A stretch of DNA of 64,000 nt, taken from Ypsolopha sequella. Taxonomy: Eukaryota; Arthropoda; Insecta; Lepidoptera; Ypsolophidae. The notes beneath the pieces were generated by a model. It saw only the letters and a program-made list of their open reading frames with translations. It was not told the DNA's origin and ran no database searches. The position numbers were made by a program, and so were the translations under genes. The stretch spans positions 22,390,396 through 22,454,395 of the forward strand of contig OW204005.1 of NCBI GenBank assembly GCA_934047225.1, read 5' to 3'. Positions 54,221-64,000 of the stretch are shown here, piece by piece. Numbering within the stretch: position 1 is the stretch's first letter; the number at the start of each line of letters is the position of its first letter.

Positions 54221-54392
54221 TAGACACTTGAAATTTTCACAGATGATGCCGCTATAACAACAAATTCTAAAAACCAGAATAAAATAAATATTTAAGGGGG
54301 CTCCCATACAACAGACATGTTTTTTTGCCGTTTTTAAAGATCGGTACGGAACCCTTCGTGCGCGAATCTGACTCGCACTTGGCTGGTTTTTG

Positions 54393-55067
54393 ATTATAAG
54401 TGTCTTTAAATTATATTTCTCGAGGTTCCTATCGTTATATTTAACACATTATATACTCATAGTATGTGTATAATAATATTAATAATGTGCTCAGAAAATT
54501 AAACAAGATTAACCCAGAAATTTCTCTTCGAATCCTTTTAACTGATTATATAAATCGTAGCAATTAAGGGCCTATATTATCATTATGTTATATAATGTTC
54601 ACGTCTTTAACTGAAGTATAGCTCTCTTCGAAGAAAACTTTAAAATCTGCAAAAGATAATAAAACCCCGGATAATCATTGTTAACAAAACTATTTACTCT
54701 TTGTATTCAAACCTCTTATTCAATCAGCCTTTTTCTGAGACTGACAAGTCCCAAACAAGGAATTCCTGGCAACTTTCGTTTTCACAACAACTCTAGACAA
54801 TAGTGATGTAGTCACAAAAACCCTAAAAGTGGGTTAAATAACACTTTAACAATGGAAGCGTGGGAGATCTACAAATAGAGATGAGATAATTTGCTAAAAG
54901 AACTGCTTCTATCCAAGATGGGTAGCTAGTGTGATCATTGCGAATACGGTTATTCGGAATTGCCTAATAATATTGTGCTTGACGCAAATATAAAAGTTTG
55001 AAATATGACGGTAACCATTACAAGGTTTTGCACCAGTTATTAATCAACAATTAAACTAACATTATAA
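54393..55067. other. No gene recognised
   Basis: AT-rich, no long frame, no match to the other families. Confidence 0.3.
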
Positions 55068-55310
55068 ATGCAAAAGTTTTTGTGTGTGTATGTTTGTTAC
55101 TCTTCACGCTGAAACGGGTGGACGGATTTGGATGAAATTTAGAATGGATGTAGCTTATAACCTAAATTAACATATATGCTACTTTTTATCCCAGATAAAC
55201 GCATGGTTCATGTGGGATAGATAGGAACCAGGGAAAAATCAGGTGTCTAATTAGCGCGGGCCTAATTTTTATACATATTAATAGTAAAACAAAAGCTAGT
55301 ATAATATAAT
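55068..55310 (+). repeat. Interspersed repeat with 'gctgaaacgggtggacggat'
   Basis: 'ttataaatgcaaaagttttt', 'tgtatgtttgttactcttca', 'gatgaaatttagaatggatg' and 'gctactttttatcccagata' is a pattern I recognise from many moth genomes. No other copy in this window; class not assigned. Confidence 0.45.
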
Positions 55311-55544
55311 ATTTAAATCAGTATGTCCGATAGTTTTTATTTCTAGTTTTTTAGCGACAGTGAAATACAAGAGTGTCATTGAAAATGTAAGTCAATCTCC
55401 AAACTACTTCAATAATTTTTCTTTAATTGCCTACAAATGATGTTTTTTATTCTTATTCAAAAACCCAGCATTTCTCAATAGGCCCCGCTAAAAACTTTTT
55501 AAATACCTACATCACGTATTTTAAAAACCATTTTTGCCTATTCC

Positions 55545-55765
55545 AATTCAATCCATCAGCCAATATCGGTCCACTGCTGGACATGGGCCTCTCCAAGGGC
55601 ACGCCACATTTTTCTATCTTCGGCCATCCTCATCCAGCCACTACCGGCAATCTTTTTTAGATCGTCAGTCCAGCGAGCTGGCGGGCGTTCTACACTGCGT
55701 CTGCCGGTTCGTGGTGTCCACTCGAGAACCTTTTGCGTATAAGCGATGCGGAAATATATAGGCAC
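55545..55765 (-). pseudogene. C-terminal fragment of an RTE-type LINE ORF (inverted)
   Basis: Minus frame reads 'KVLEWTPRTGRRSVERPPAR', 'WTDDLKKIAGSGWMRMAEDR' and 'MWRALGEAHVQQWTDIG', matching the plus-strand fragment at 41.7-41.9 kb but without its frameshift. Ends in 'tccatcagcc', the tail complement. Confidence 0.75.
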
Positions 55766-56226
55766 TCTTTTCCTAACAACATGTAAGTTTCTCTAAAATG
55801 CCCAAAATAACATAATATTAATCGACTGATTTATTTTTATTTTAGTTAGCAAACTATTGTTCTTGCTTAAGTAAGACTTCTGTCCGGCCAAAATATTTTT
55901 TTCATCATCCGTACAGCTGAGATGTGGAATCCTCTCCCAGCGTTCAATAATCCGGATACTTTTTACTTAGATTCCTAACAAAGAAGAATAAATAGTTACT
56001 TTCGAGGCGAGCGCACATCATCCTAGGTCTAATCGACACTTTCTATTCAATAATTTTTTTTTTTAATTTTGGTGCATAAGAAACGCGTATCACACGTTCA
56101 ATAATGTAAAATAAACAATAGAACTATAAATATATGTGTATCTAATAGTTTTACATAAATAAAAAGGAAAATTTTCGATCATCTCAACAATTGTATAATG
56201 TTGATCGAACGGGGACATATAGAAAT

Positions 56227-56524
56227 AAAAACCGGCCAAGTGCGAGTTAACTCGCGCACGAAGGGTTCCGTACCATTATCTATAAAAACGGCAAAAAAAA
56301 ACATGTCTGTTGTATGGGAGCCCCCTTAAATATTTATTTTATTCTGTTTTTTAGTATTTGTTGTTATAGTGGCAACAGAAATACATCATCTGTGAAAATT
56401 TCAACTGTCTAACTATCACTGTTCATGAGATACAGCCTGGTGACAGACGGACAGACGGACAGACAGCGGAGTCTTAGTAATAGGATCCCGTTCACCCTAA
56501 AAAAGTTAGGCTTACTTAAATTTA
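56227..56524 (+). repeat. Family G repeat, full subtype c
   Basis: 'accggccaagtgcgagttaa' to 'taggatcccgttcaccctaa', with the polymorphic 'gacagacggacagacgga' run. Confidence 0.8.
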
Positions 56525-58391
56525 ATAAAAGTAATTAAATTATACAACAAACTTAAGTAACATTATATACAACATTGATTAATAAAAACTAAAATAATCT
56601 TTATTAAAATAACTACCAATAAATATGTAAAAATAAAATAATAAAATGTATGATAAGTGTTCACCTGTCATTGATGGCAACACCAGAACAAGGCCCAATG
56701 TATATCTATTTATGTTGTTTGTGTTGACATTGTTGGTGTACCTTTTTTTATAAATAAATAAATAAATAAGCGTACCAATGAGAATAAAAAAACACAATTG
56801 TTCTGTCTGATATTCGGTGGCCATTAGTCTACATTATACTGTGTTATTAGTTACATCACTAAAACCGTGAACGGTGTGACGTAACACTGATGTCACATCA
56901 CTGTTCTGACGGCGAATAATCTCAGGGAACGGCCTACATCGCAACTTGATACGAAACATATGGTTGTGACAAGTTGTGACCCCACAATGACCCACTTGCT
57001 CTTTGACATGTGGTTTTGAACTTTGTAGTATTATTCAAGTGGTTCCGTTGAATTGGTTTTTTATTTAGCCTTCATAAAATGAAATTAAAATCACAAGTGG
57101 ATATTTATTTTACACCTGAATTCATACGGGAGGCTTGGTAAGTGATCAGTATCACGGATCACTAACATTTATTGCGAAATTTGAAAAGTAATACTTAATA
57201 ATAATTTACTAAGTAATACTCAACACTTAATACTGAAGTAATATACTAATAATTAGATTAATTAGTATATAATATACTAATTACTTAGTCTATGCCGTAA
57301 TATTGACTCGGGGCTTGCGTTTGGGCTTGGGCTTGCGTTTGCAGAGAAAAGGAAAGAATAATCGAATTATCCGAAAAGTGAAATGTGCTGTGCTTTTAAA
57401 CCAACTTTACAAATTGTTTATTATTCATTCATTCATTCATTCATTCATTCATCTAAATATATAAAACAAAGTCGTGTTAGTTACACCACTTATAACTCAA
57501 GATCGGCTGGATCGATGTTAGTTATCTCTTTTTTGGTGTATTCTTATCCGCTCCGAATAGCAGAATAAGTAATAAAATATCGGATAAGTTATCAAATAAC
57601 AATTAATTAATTAATTAATTTTACGAATGCAAACAGCATGTGCTGCCATCTGTTGACAAAACTACACATATAAAAGAAACCTATTTATCTAGCGTTCTGA
57701 TATCATTAAATAACATCTGAACCCCAAGTTTTAAAATCGCTTTGTTATTCCAAGAACTATTATTTCTGCATATATTCAATACCCTACGCTATACTAAGAC
57801 TAACAACGGTGCTCTACATGGGTCCCTGCCATTCTTCTTTCGCAATGGCAAGCAATAAAACATTTCTGTATTTGCAAAAAAGGTGTATTAATGTTATTAC
57901 CTTAATGATATCGTAAATTAAGTTTAACTAAAGTTAACACGATATTATTAGATTGTTAGGCGGAACGAAGTTCGCGGGGTCAGCTAGTACTTAAATAAAC
58001 AACACTTCATAACCTTATTAATAAATTATTAAAATAAATATTTTAGTATTAACAGGAAATGACGTCAAGGATGCGTTTAAGAAAAATAAAATATGCCTAT
58101 GGAAATGTGTGAGGATGACGTCACTGATGTTCAAATGAAAGATATCGCTTTTGTAACGCTTATTTCAAAAGCAGTCTACTAAAAACGGCACAGAGAAGCT
58201 ATTCCTCGAAACGGTTTTCAAATCGTAAATTTTGGCGAGAAACAGAAGAGGCCAATTGGTCCCAGATGGTAAGTTATTTGAGTAAAATTGAGTAAATGGG
58301 TTTCGAATGATTTGTTGTTATATTTTGCAAAATCTTGAAACTTATTTGAAGCCAAAAAGTAAAAAAAAAGATTGTATGACGACAGGGTAGG
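56525..58391. other. No gene recognised; small repeats
   Basis: 57112-57175 is a family V arm ('ggaggcttggtaagtgatca'). 57421-57453 is an (ATTC)n microsatellite. 57955-57985 ('ggcggaacgaagttcgcggg') is a family-M-like remnant. No coding block. Confidence 0.4.
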
Positions 58392-58523
58392 CACTGTCTA
58401 CCCTATAGTAAACATTTTCATACAAACTTCTTTTTTGTGTTATTTAAATTTTTTCATATTTTTTTTATTGTCAAACTTGAACTTCTGATTGCTTTTCCGG
58501 AAAAAAGTTGTATGCACGCCACT
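58392..58523 (+). repeat. Family T repeat
   Basis: 'ggcactgtctaccctatagt', 'cttctgattgcttttccgga' and 'tatgcacgccactgg', as at 36873-37003. Confidence 0.65.
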
Positions 58524-60534
58524 GGGAACAGGTCAAGGTCACCCAGGTCATGTATCAAATAGTAGTACCTACAATAATAACAATTGATCAAACGACAAAT
58601 GTGTGCGTTGTTGAGTACACGGGTTAATAAATAGGTTATAACATAACAAATAAATAGTTAACATAATAAATAGTTATGTGTAGGAGCAAAAGGACACTTA
58701 TGGAAAAATATGTTGACGTCAGATTTTTAAAATACGCCAGTTTATATATAAATAAATGTTTTATAACAAAGAAAAACAACAGAATTAATAAAAATAATAT
58801 ATAAAATGAACCCTGGCACAAGACGGCGGCGATTTGGCGATTTTTTTTTATTTGGTTTAATTTTATTTCTCTTCATTTTAATTTAGATTAGTTTAATTTT
58901 GTTAAATGGATAGGGTTGTTTTATTTATAGGATGGTTTTATCTTGTAATTACGTTTATGTCTTGTAAGTTTTCGTATTAGAATAAATATTTTGTTTAAAA
59001 CGAAGAATATTGAAAAATAATAATATATTTTATTTTCTATTATAATATATTGAAGTATCTTTAGTATATAATATATATGGTAGTATATTTTAATGCTAAT
59101 AAATAAGACTTTTTTTATTTATTTACGTAAGTCCCAAAACCCAACTTCAACAACAGTACTTTCAAATGTATTATCTACGTGCCAAGCTTAGAATATAGTT
59201 CTATATTAGTACAGTTCTATATTATATAGTTCTATATTCTAAGGTGCCAAGTTTATGAGGTCTAAGAAAACTTAGAAAGCCATTCTACGTGATTTTGATT
59301 ATGGAAACTATGTCATATTAGCTCATAACGAATAATTGGCCTAGAATACTAGCAAAAAACTACACAATTAATGGTTATAATATATTTGTTGACTAAAGCC
59401 ATGGGATACTAGCGAAAAACGACATAATTAATGGGTATAATATATTTAAAAAATATATATATTTTGTAAAAATGCATTATATATGAGATATAAAATTAAT
59501 ATTAACTAAAATGACAAGTTAGACTAAAAACCTAGAGTTCCTAAAATTAAAAACTAAACTATAAATAAAACGCCTAACCAAAAAAAATTTTGTAAAATAA
59601 TCCAAACAAAATTTTTTTCATGTATTTTATTAGCCTTTATATTAAATTACATAATATATTTAGTACGGTTATATTGACTATATATATATATATATATATA
59701 CTTTACGAAAAGCAAAGTATATTTTTGAAGTCTATTTATAATATCACATATTATAATAGTAACGTATATTTTACTGAAATAGTAAAAAAATATGAAAATT
59801 ATGTTTATTAGTATGATTATGAAAGTTTAAAGTAAGTTACAAATTAATTATTAAAATAAACGGAACCCGATTATTGCGATGTTTTATTATTTATGTGAAC
59901 TTACAATATTTTTAAATACTGAACAAATACTTGTATTTGTAATCGTGAGAATAAATCACTAATGTTAATTCAATCTAAAACTAGAAAAAAACTCTGAAAC
60001 ATCTCTTCAATAATTACTCAATAACTCAAAAACCAATATTTAAATTTAGTCGCTCTAATTTCGTAACTTGCACCAGTGTTGCACTCTTGCAAGAATCTAC
60101 TCTACACAGTTATCTACATCTTAATGACCCTTGTGATCTACGTAATAAAGATCACAATACAACATTACTTCTCAGTTTTAATGTGATATTTTCCTCATAA
60201 TTCTCCATTGTTGTGATGACGTAAACAGGTGGAATCTGTGACAGTTTGATCAGAAAGATTCTGGGTTAAAGTGACGTTGGGGTAATCTGGGCTTTATAAG
60301 GCATCTTATCCCGTGGTTTGTAAAGATAAGCTTTATACAAACACACATACAAATGAGTAAAAACGGACACACAGACCTTAGAAACGGTATACCAGATAAT
60401 CTAAACGTACACAATTAATTGCAACATAAATTAAAAGATGAATCCAAACAGGAAACATAAAAAATATAAACTTTGGAGACCTTCTCATAACTGGTAAAGA
60501 ATTAAATTAAAAACGGGAAGCGCAATTTTATATA
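58524..60534. other. No gene recognised; very AT-rich, local duplication
   Basis: 59343 and 59403 start two copies, 60 bp apart, of 'gatactagcgaaaaac...ttaatgg.tataatatattt'. 59187-59198 and 59232-59243 ('cttagaatatag') form an inverted pair. (TA)n at 59680-59699. Confidence 0.45.
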
Positions 60535-60785
60535 CAGGATGTAACAGAAAGGTGTAACCATATTTGAAGAGCTTATTCAGTCAATGGTATAGAACAACTT
60601 TTACTATGGAACAAACCCTGTATATCGAAAAAAAAATTAACTTTATCATAGAAAAATGCAATGCCGCTCGGCTGAAATGTATGGAAGGGCGGGTTTTTTT
60701 TTTTCGAGATTTCAGGGTTGGCTCCATAGTAAAAGTTGTTCTATAACATTGACTGAATAAGCTCTTCAAAGATGGTTACACCTTG
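60535..60785. mobile_element. Foldback MITE P copy 2
   Basis: 'CAGGATGTAACAGAAAGGTG' left and 'gatggttacaccttg' right, TATA on both sides. Arms mirror each other, so both strands show the same short frame; not coding. 60786-61023 includes an inverted pair 'cgtgcgtaaa' / 'ttttacgcacg' at about 60903-60930. Confidence 0.8.
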
Positions 60786-61023
60786 TATAAATGTGGGTTC
60801 CGTACTTTAATAGTACATTACGATACGAGAGCGATGAAACGTTTCTCGCACGAGTTTCGTATAATTTTTTATAGTACAAATGCGGAAAAATGCCGACTTT
60901 CGCGTGCGTAAAGTGGTCATTTTACGCACGGTGTGCTATAAAGTAATATTGTTAATATCATTATTAGTTTGGGCAAAATAAATGAAAGAAGAGTGACAAA
61001 AGATAAGTATATGTTAATATAAA

Positions 61024-61254
61024 GTTGCGAAAGCCGGAAATAGGTGATAGTGCTCGTCTATACAAACATCTTTTACAATGGACCCAACCCTCAAATCGCG
61101 ATAAAAATATCAGTTGTTCCATAGAAAAGTTACGTACCTACTCGACCAAAATGTACGAAACAAGTGATTTTTTTTCACGATTTCTCCATTTTTTTTTTTC
61201 ACGGAAAGTTGTTCGTGTGCACTAGTGCTATCGCCAGTTTCCGGCTTCCGCAAC
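61024..61254. mobile_element. MITE R copy 2, complete
   Basis: Ends 'GTTGCGAAAGCCGGAAATAG' and complement 'GTTGCGGAAGCCGGAAACTG', then 'gatag' mirrored. 231 bp. Confidence 0.75.
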
Positions 61255-61260
61255 ATCATC

Positions 61261-61730
61261 TTAAGGCGATATGTAAAAGTTTTAGCGTCCCTGTTACTCC
61301 ATATGCGAAAAAACACTCAGCGCAAGAGGGACGCATTCGTGGAAAAGTAGCAAAAGGTTTGTTTTTTATTAATATAAAATGTACTAAAAAGGTGGTAGAG
61401 AGAGAGAGGTGGTAGAGCTGATGCCAGGGTCTCCAAGTAAGATGGTGGTACCTCCACAGTCGAGCCCGGCATCAGCTCTACCACATGTAAGAACATAAAT
61501 TCCGAAAATCTCATTGGTTCGTGCGAGAGGGACGCATTCGTGGAAAAGTAGCAAAAAGTTAGTTTTTTATTAATATAAAATGTACTAAAAAGGTGGTAAA
61601 GAGAGAGAGGTGGTGGAGAGGTGGTAGAGCTGATGCCGGGGTCTCCAAGTAAGGTGGTACCTCCACAGTCGAGCCCTGTATCAGCTCTACGACCTGTAAG
61701 AACATAAATTCCAAAAAACTCATTGGTGCC
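61261..61730 (+). repeat. Family D copy 2 fused to family X, tandemly duplicated
   Basis: Starts TTAAGGCGATATG with the D head, then a short X piece. 'agagggacgcattcgtggaa' recurs at 61325 and 61526 (201 bp period) and the downstream X part recurs likewise. Within each unit 'ggtggtagagctgatgcc' and 'ggcatcagctctaccac' are inverted. Confidence 0.7.
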
Positions 61731-61732
61731 GA

Positions 61733-61798
61733 CCGGGGATCGACCCTGGGTCTCAAGATTGAGAAGCCAGCGTTCTACCGCCTGAGCTAGCTATTGTG
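61733..61798 (-). repeat. tRNA-like SINE head (family Y)
   Basis: On the minus strand: A-box-like 'tagctcaggcggtagaacg', then B-box-like 'gggtcgatccccgg'. Matches the heads at 6975 and 38852. Body absent. Confidence 0.6.
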
Positions 61799-63019
61799 AT
61801 AATTAAGACGGTAAATTTTCCTTTTCATATACGGGACGTTAAGGCATCAAAAATCAGTGGTCCTGTTATGTCTGCGTGACGTCTGGCGGTGATGACGAGA
61901 TGATCATGCGGGCCGGAAGCCCGGGGCTAGTGCCCGAATGTGGGGCCGTATTTATAGGGATACAAGCACGGAGCAATAATGAAGAGGAGTTGCCAATTGT
62001 TAATTTCTTCAGGGAAAATTGTGTGACAGTGCGCGGGGTGGAAGCAGGGTTCGAAAGAATAATTTGTCCGTGATGATTATCTTAATAGAAATAGCTCGAT
62101 AATTATCAATTGATATTAACGAAAATTGCGTTCCTGAAAGTGAACTGTATTCGAACGTGTATTTCCACACTTGCGTATAACTGAACGCACGAATTGTCAA
62201 TGTGCGGATGAAGATATTCCTTTGGCATCTTTGGTCAATCCAATTTAATATATTTATAATGTCGAATCTGACGGACACTGATTTTTACTTTAATAAATGT
62301 TAATTTGTGTTGGATTTAAAAAAAAAGTTATATATATATTTTTTAAATGTTTTTGTTAGAATTGACAAATTATAAATTCAAATTCAAATTCAATAATGCA
62401 TTTGTTATGAAACAATATAACAAATTAATTTCTTACACTGGTGATCATTATCCGATATTGATCCGAAATATATCGGATAATTAGCGGATAGTGATCAAGC
62501 AGCGTAATTATCTTGATACTTTCGAACCCTGGGTGGAAGGCAGAGGTACGGGGAAGGTTGGCTCCGGCGACCCACCAATCACAGAGCACACAGAGCATAT
62601 GCCGCCAATCGCAATCGCTCCCTTTAGTGACGTAATGGCTGAATTGATCGTAATATTGCCCTGTTAATACATCACTCCTCTTCTTTATTCCTTCGTGGAT
62701 ACAAGGCAAGCACAGGCAAGTGTGAAGTTAGAGACAGATGTTGTCGCGACTGCGCATGCTCGGAGCGTCGATAGAGAAGAGTCCTGTGCAAGGTGTAACT
62801 AGCACACGCACGCGAACATGCACACGTATGTGCAGAAATAGTCTCTGGTGTAAATAGACAGGTAACAATAATTGACACCACAATCTTTACTGATCTATCT
62901 GAACAAGATTCGTTTTTTTTCTTGGAATTTCTTTTTGTGGAGTTTGTTCAGCATGTTCAGATGTGGTGTTCTTTAATGATGTGTGTCAGCTATGTGCTTC
63001 ATTATTATGACCTAATTGC
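61799..63019. other. No gene assigned; GC-balanced region with promoter-like motifs
   Basis: 62500-62850 is GC-balanced and holds 'gccgccaatcgcaatcg', a CRE-like 'tgacgtaa' at 62628 and several 'cacacgcacg' motifs. No TATA-plus-start combination or long frame. 62370-62395 is a LINE tail ('aattcaaattcaaattcaat'). Confidence 0.3.
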
Positions 63020-63190
63020 ATACATACATACGCACATACAAATACTCACGCCTATCTCCCAGCGGGGTGGGCAGGCTACAGATATCCATCTGCTAATTAC
63101 CTAATTCCGTACATTTATCTAAAAGTAAGGCATTTACATACATAACTTCACGGCAGTCTCACAGAGTGGTGAGCAGACTACAAATCTTCT
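63020..63190 (+). repeat. Second copy of the 36.24 kb repeat type, two units
   Basis: 'acgcctatctcccagcgggg' and 'tgggcaggctacagatatcc', with a partial second unit 'tctcacagagtggtgagcag'. Confidence 0.45.
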
Positions 63191-63464
63191 GTATAAACAG
63201 AATTCCTCCGTCAGATCATAGCCGTTATATTTTTGTTTACCTGAAAACAAACAAAAAATATTGTTTTAAATGCTTTTCAGTGTGACATGAGATTCAGTAA
63301 GCGTAGAAAGAATACAATTCTAAAATGTACAACTATACATCTGACGCTCTAACAGCTAGATAGATATTTTTAGTACACACTGGGCCTCAAAGATAAAAAA
63401 ACTAAAAAGTTTGCTTTAGAAGAATGAGAATTAATAATTAAAGTTTTTATGTATATTAGCACTC

Positions 63465-63545
63465 GTAGCACAGTGTTTAATCGCGCGCTTAAATCACAGT
63501 GAAAGGAGCGTGACACGATGTTTTTGCGATTAAACAATAAGTCAT
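63465..63545. repeat. Relative of the 23.6 kb palindrome
   Basis: 'cacagtgtttaatcgcgcgc', 'aaggagcgtgacacgatg' and 'tttttgcgattaaaca' are the parts of the 23.6 kb element in a single, shorter unit. Confidence 0.55.
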
Positions 63546-63574
63546 GACTTTTCAATATAAATGTAACTTTTAAC

Positions 63575-63715
63575 GTCTCGAACACTAATCAGAGGTTGCG
63601 GGTTCAAATCCCGTAGCACATTTGTAAAAATGTATGTCCTGAGACATAATAAACAATCGTCAGTGAAATGTGGGTATACGAGTGTGGACTGTGACTTGCA
63701 TTCCACAATCTAATA
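63575..63715 (+). repeat. SINE, family Y, partial
   Basis: B-box-like 'gcgggttcaaatcccg' (63597-63612), then 'caatcgtcagtgaaatgtgg' and 'gtggactgtgacttgcattc'. A-box side degraded. The remaining 63716-64000 shows nothing recognisable. Confidence 0.6.
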
Positions 63716-64000
63716 TTTATATGATTTTTGTAATATTTAATAAAATACTACACTTAGACGACTATGAATAAGTCCCACAAAAGCGCAACATATTCCATAC
63801 AAACGTAACTTGTAACTCTACACTACAATGTGAACTTACGGTAAATACAAGCTTCTTAAATTGAATCGGCTCGAGCTTTTTACGACGTTTTTTATTCATA
63901 AACAAATATTTGTCAGAATGGTTAATTGAGTTTTTTTCTTCGTCGTATGTACAGGTCACGGCACGATTTTTGACAGCTCGGCGAAAGTGGTGGGGGACTA

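Larger units (their letters stand above)
52829..54392 (-). repeat. Family G copy split by mariner
   Basis: G sequence 52829-52932 ('cggttccgtacccaaagggt', 'ggctgtatctcatgaaccgt') resumes at 54221 ('tagacacttgaaattttcac') and ends near 54392 ('gactcgcacttggctggttt'). Confidence 0.8.

Noticed and set aside
60564..60769. Pair of similar 60-residue frames on opposite strands
   Set aside because: They are the two arms of foldback P2 read from either side, not genes.
1..64000. Endogenous virus
   Set aside because: No capsid, polymerase or envelope-like frame was recognised; the only reverse transcriptase-related remnants are non-LTR LINE C-termini.

Overview
The window reads as AT-rich, intron-containing insect DNA, most likely from a moth or butterfly. 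It has almost no host coding sequence and is saturated with degenerate transposable elements. Among them are a repeat family built on the 'ggccaagtgcgagtcggact' and 'gggttccgtacc' motifs, tRNA-headed SINEs, RTE-type LINE 3' ends and a DD34D mariner, a combination typical of Lepidoptera. I assign the order from pattern memory; no database search was possible.

The one host coding feature I trust is an internal exon on the minus strand at 26703-27314. It has a textbook branchpoint, polypyrimidine tract and CAG acceptor, a GTGAGT donor, 612 bp of open frame in phase 1-1, and much higher GC than its surroundings. Its product is Pro/Arg-rich and then enters what looks like the start of a CABIT-type domain. 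The other exons of that gene were not found, so much of the window is probably intron or flank of this large gene. A second, weaker candidate is a TATA/initiator-like start and a 66-codon frame at 20098-20358.

Region by region: 1-5.7 kb holds a LINE-like 3' segment, a SINE and a chain of MITEs, all bounded by TTAA (families A, B, W, C), some abutting on a single TTAA. 5.8-10.9 kb has an inverted-repeat element with a tRNA-like core, several SINE heads, TA/TATA-flanked MITEs and a 1 kb foldback element nested in an A copy. 11-25.9 kb carries copies of families C, E, F, G, J and L, a clustered AGATCT palindrome region, a duplicated palindrome at 23.6-23.9 kb and further TTAA elements. 26.3-29.5 kb holds the exon, a MITE ending about 23 bp from its splice donor, and two minisatellites. 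30-42 kb is dominated by family E (five copies), a 277 bp near-perfect hairpin, hAT and RTE pieces. 42-64 kb has another hAT element, a mariner inserted in a G repeat, foldbacks, SINEs and a 201 bp composite tandem duplication.

Family letters are local names: A, B, C, D, W = TTAA-flanked MITEs; E = 390 bp repeat with a 5' hairpin (8 copies); F = hAT-like; G = 'ggttccgtacc' repeat; I = MITE with GC-rich cargo; L = LINE-like 3' region; M = 'agcggacgtccc' repeat; P, Q, U = TA-flanked MITEs; V = short foldback; X, Y = tRNA-headed repeats. No element here has an uninterrupted transposase or reverse transcriptase; the mariner keeps its catalytic triad but has two frame breaks. No convincing novel functional system was found. 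The most notable features are the TTAA-MITE assemblage, family E, the tRNA-cored inverted-repeat element and the exon.
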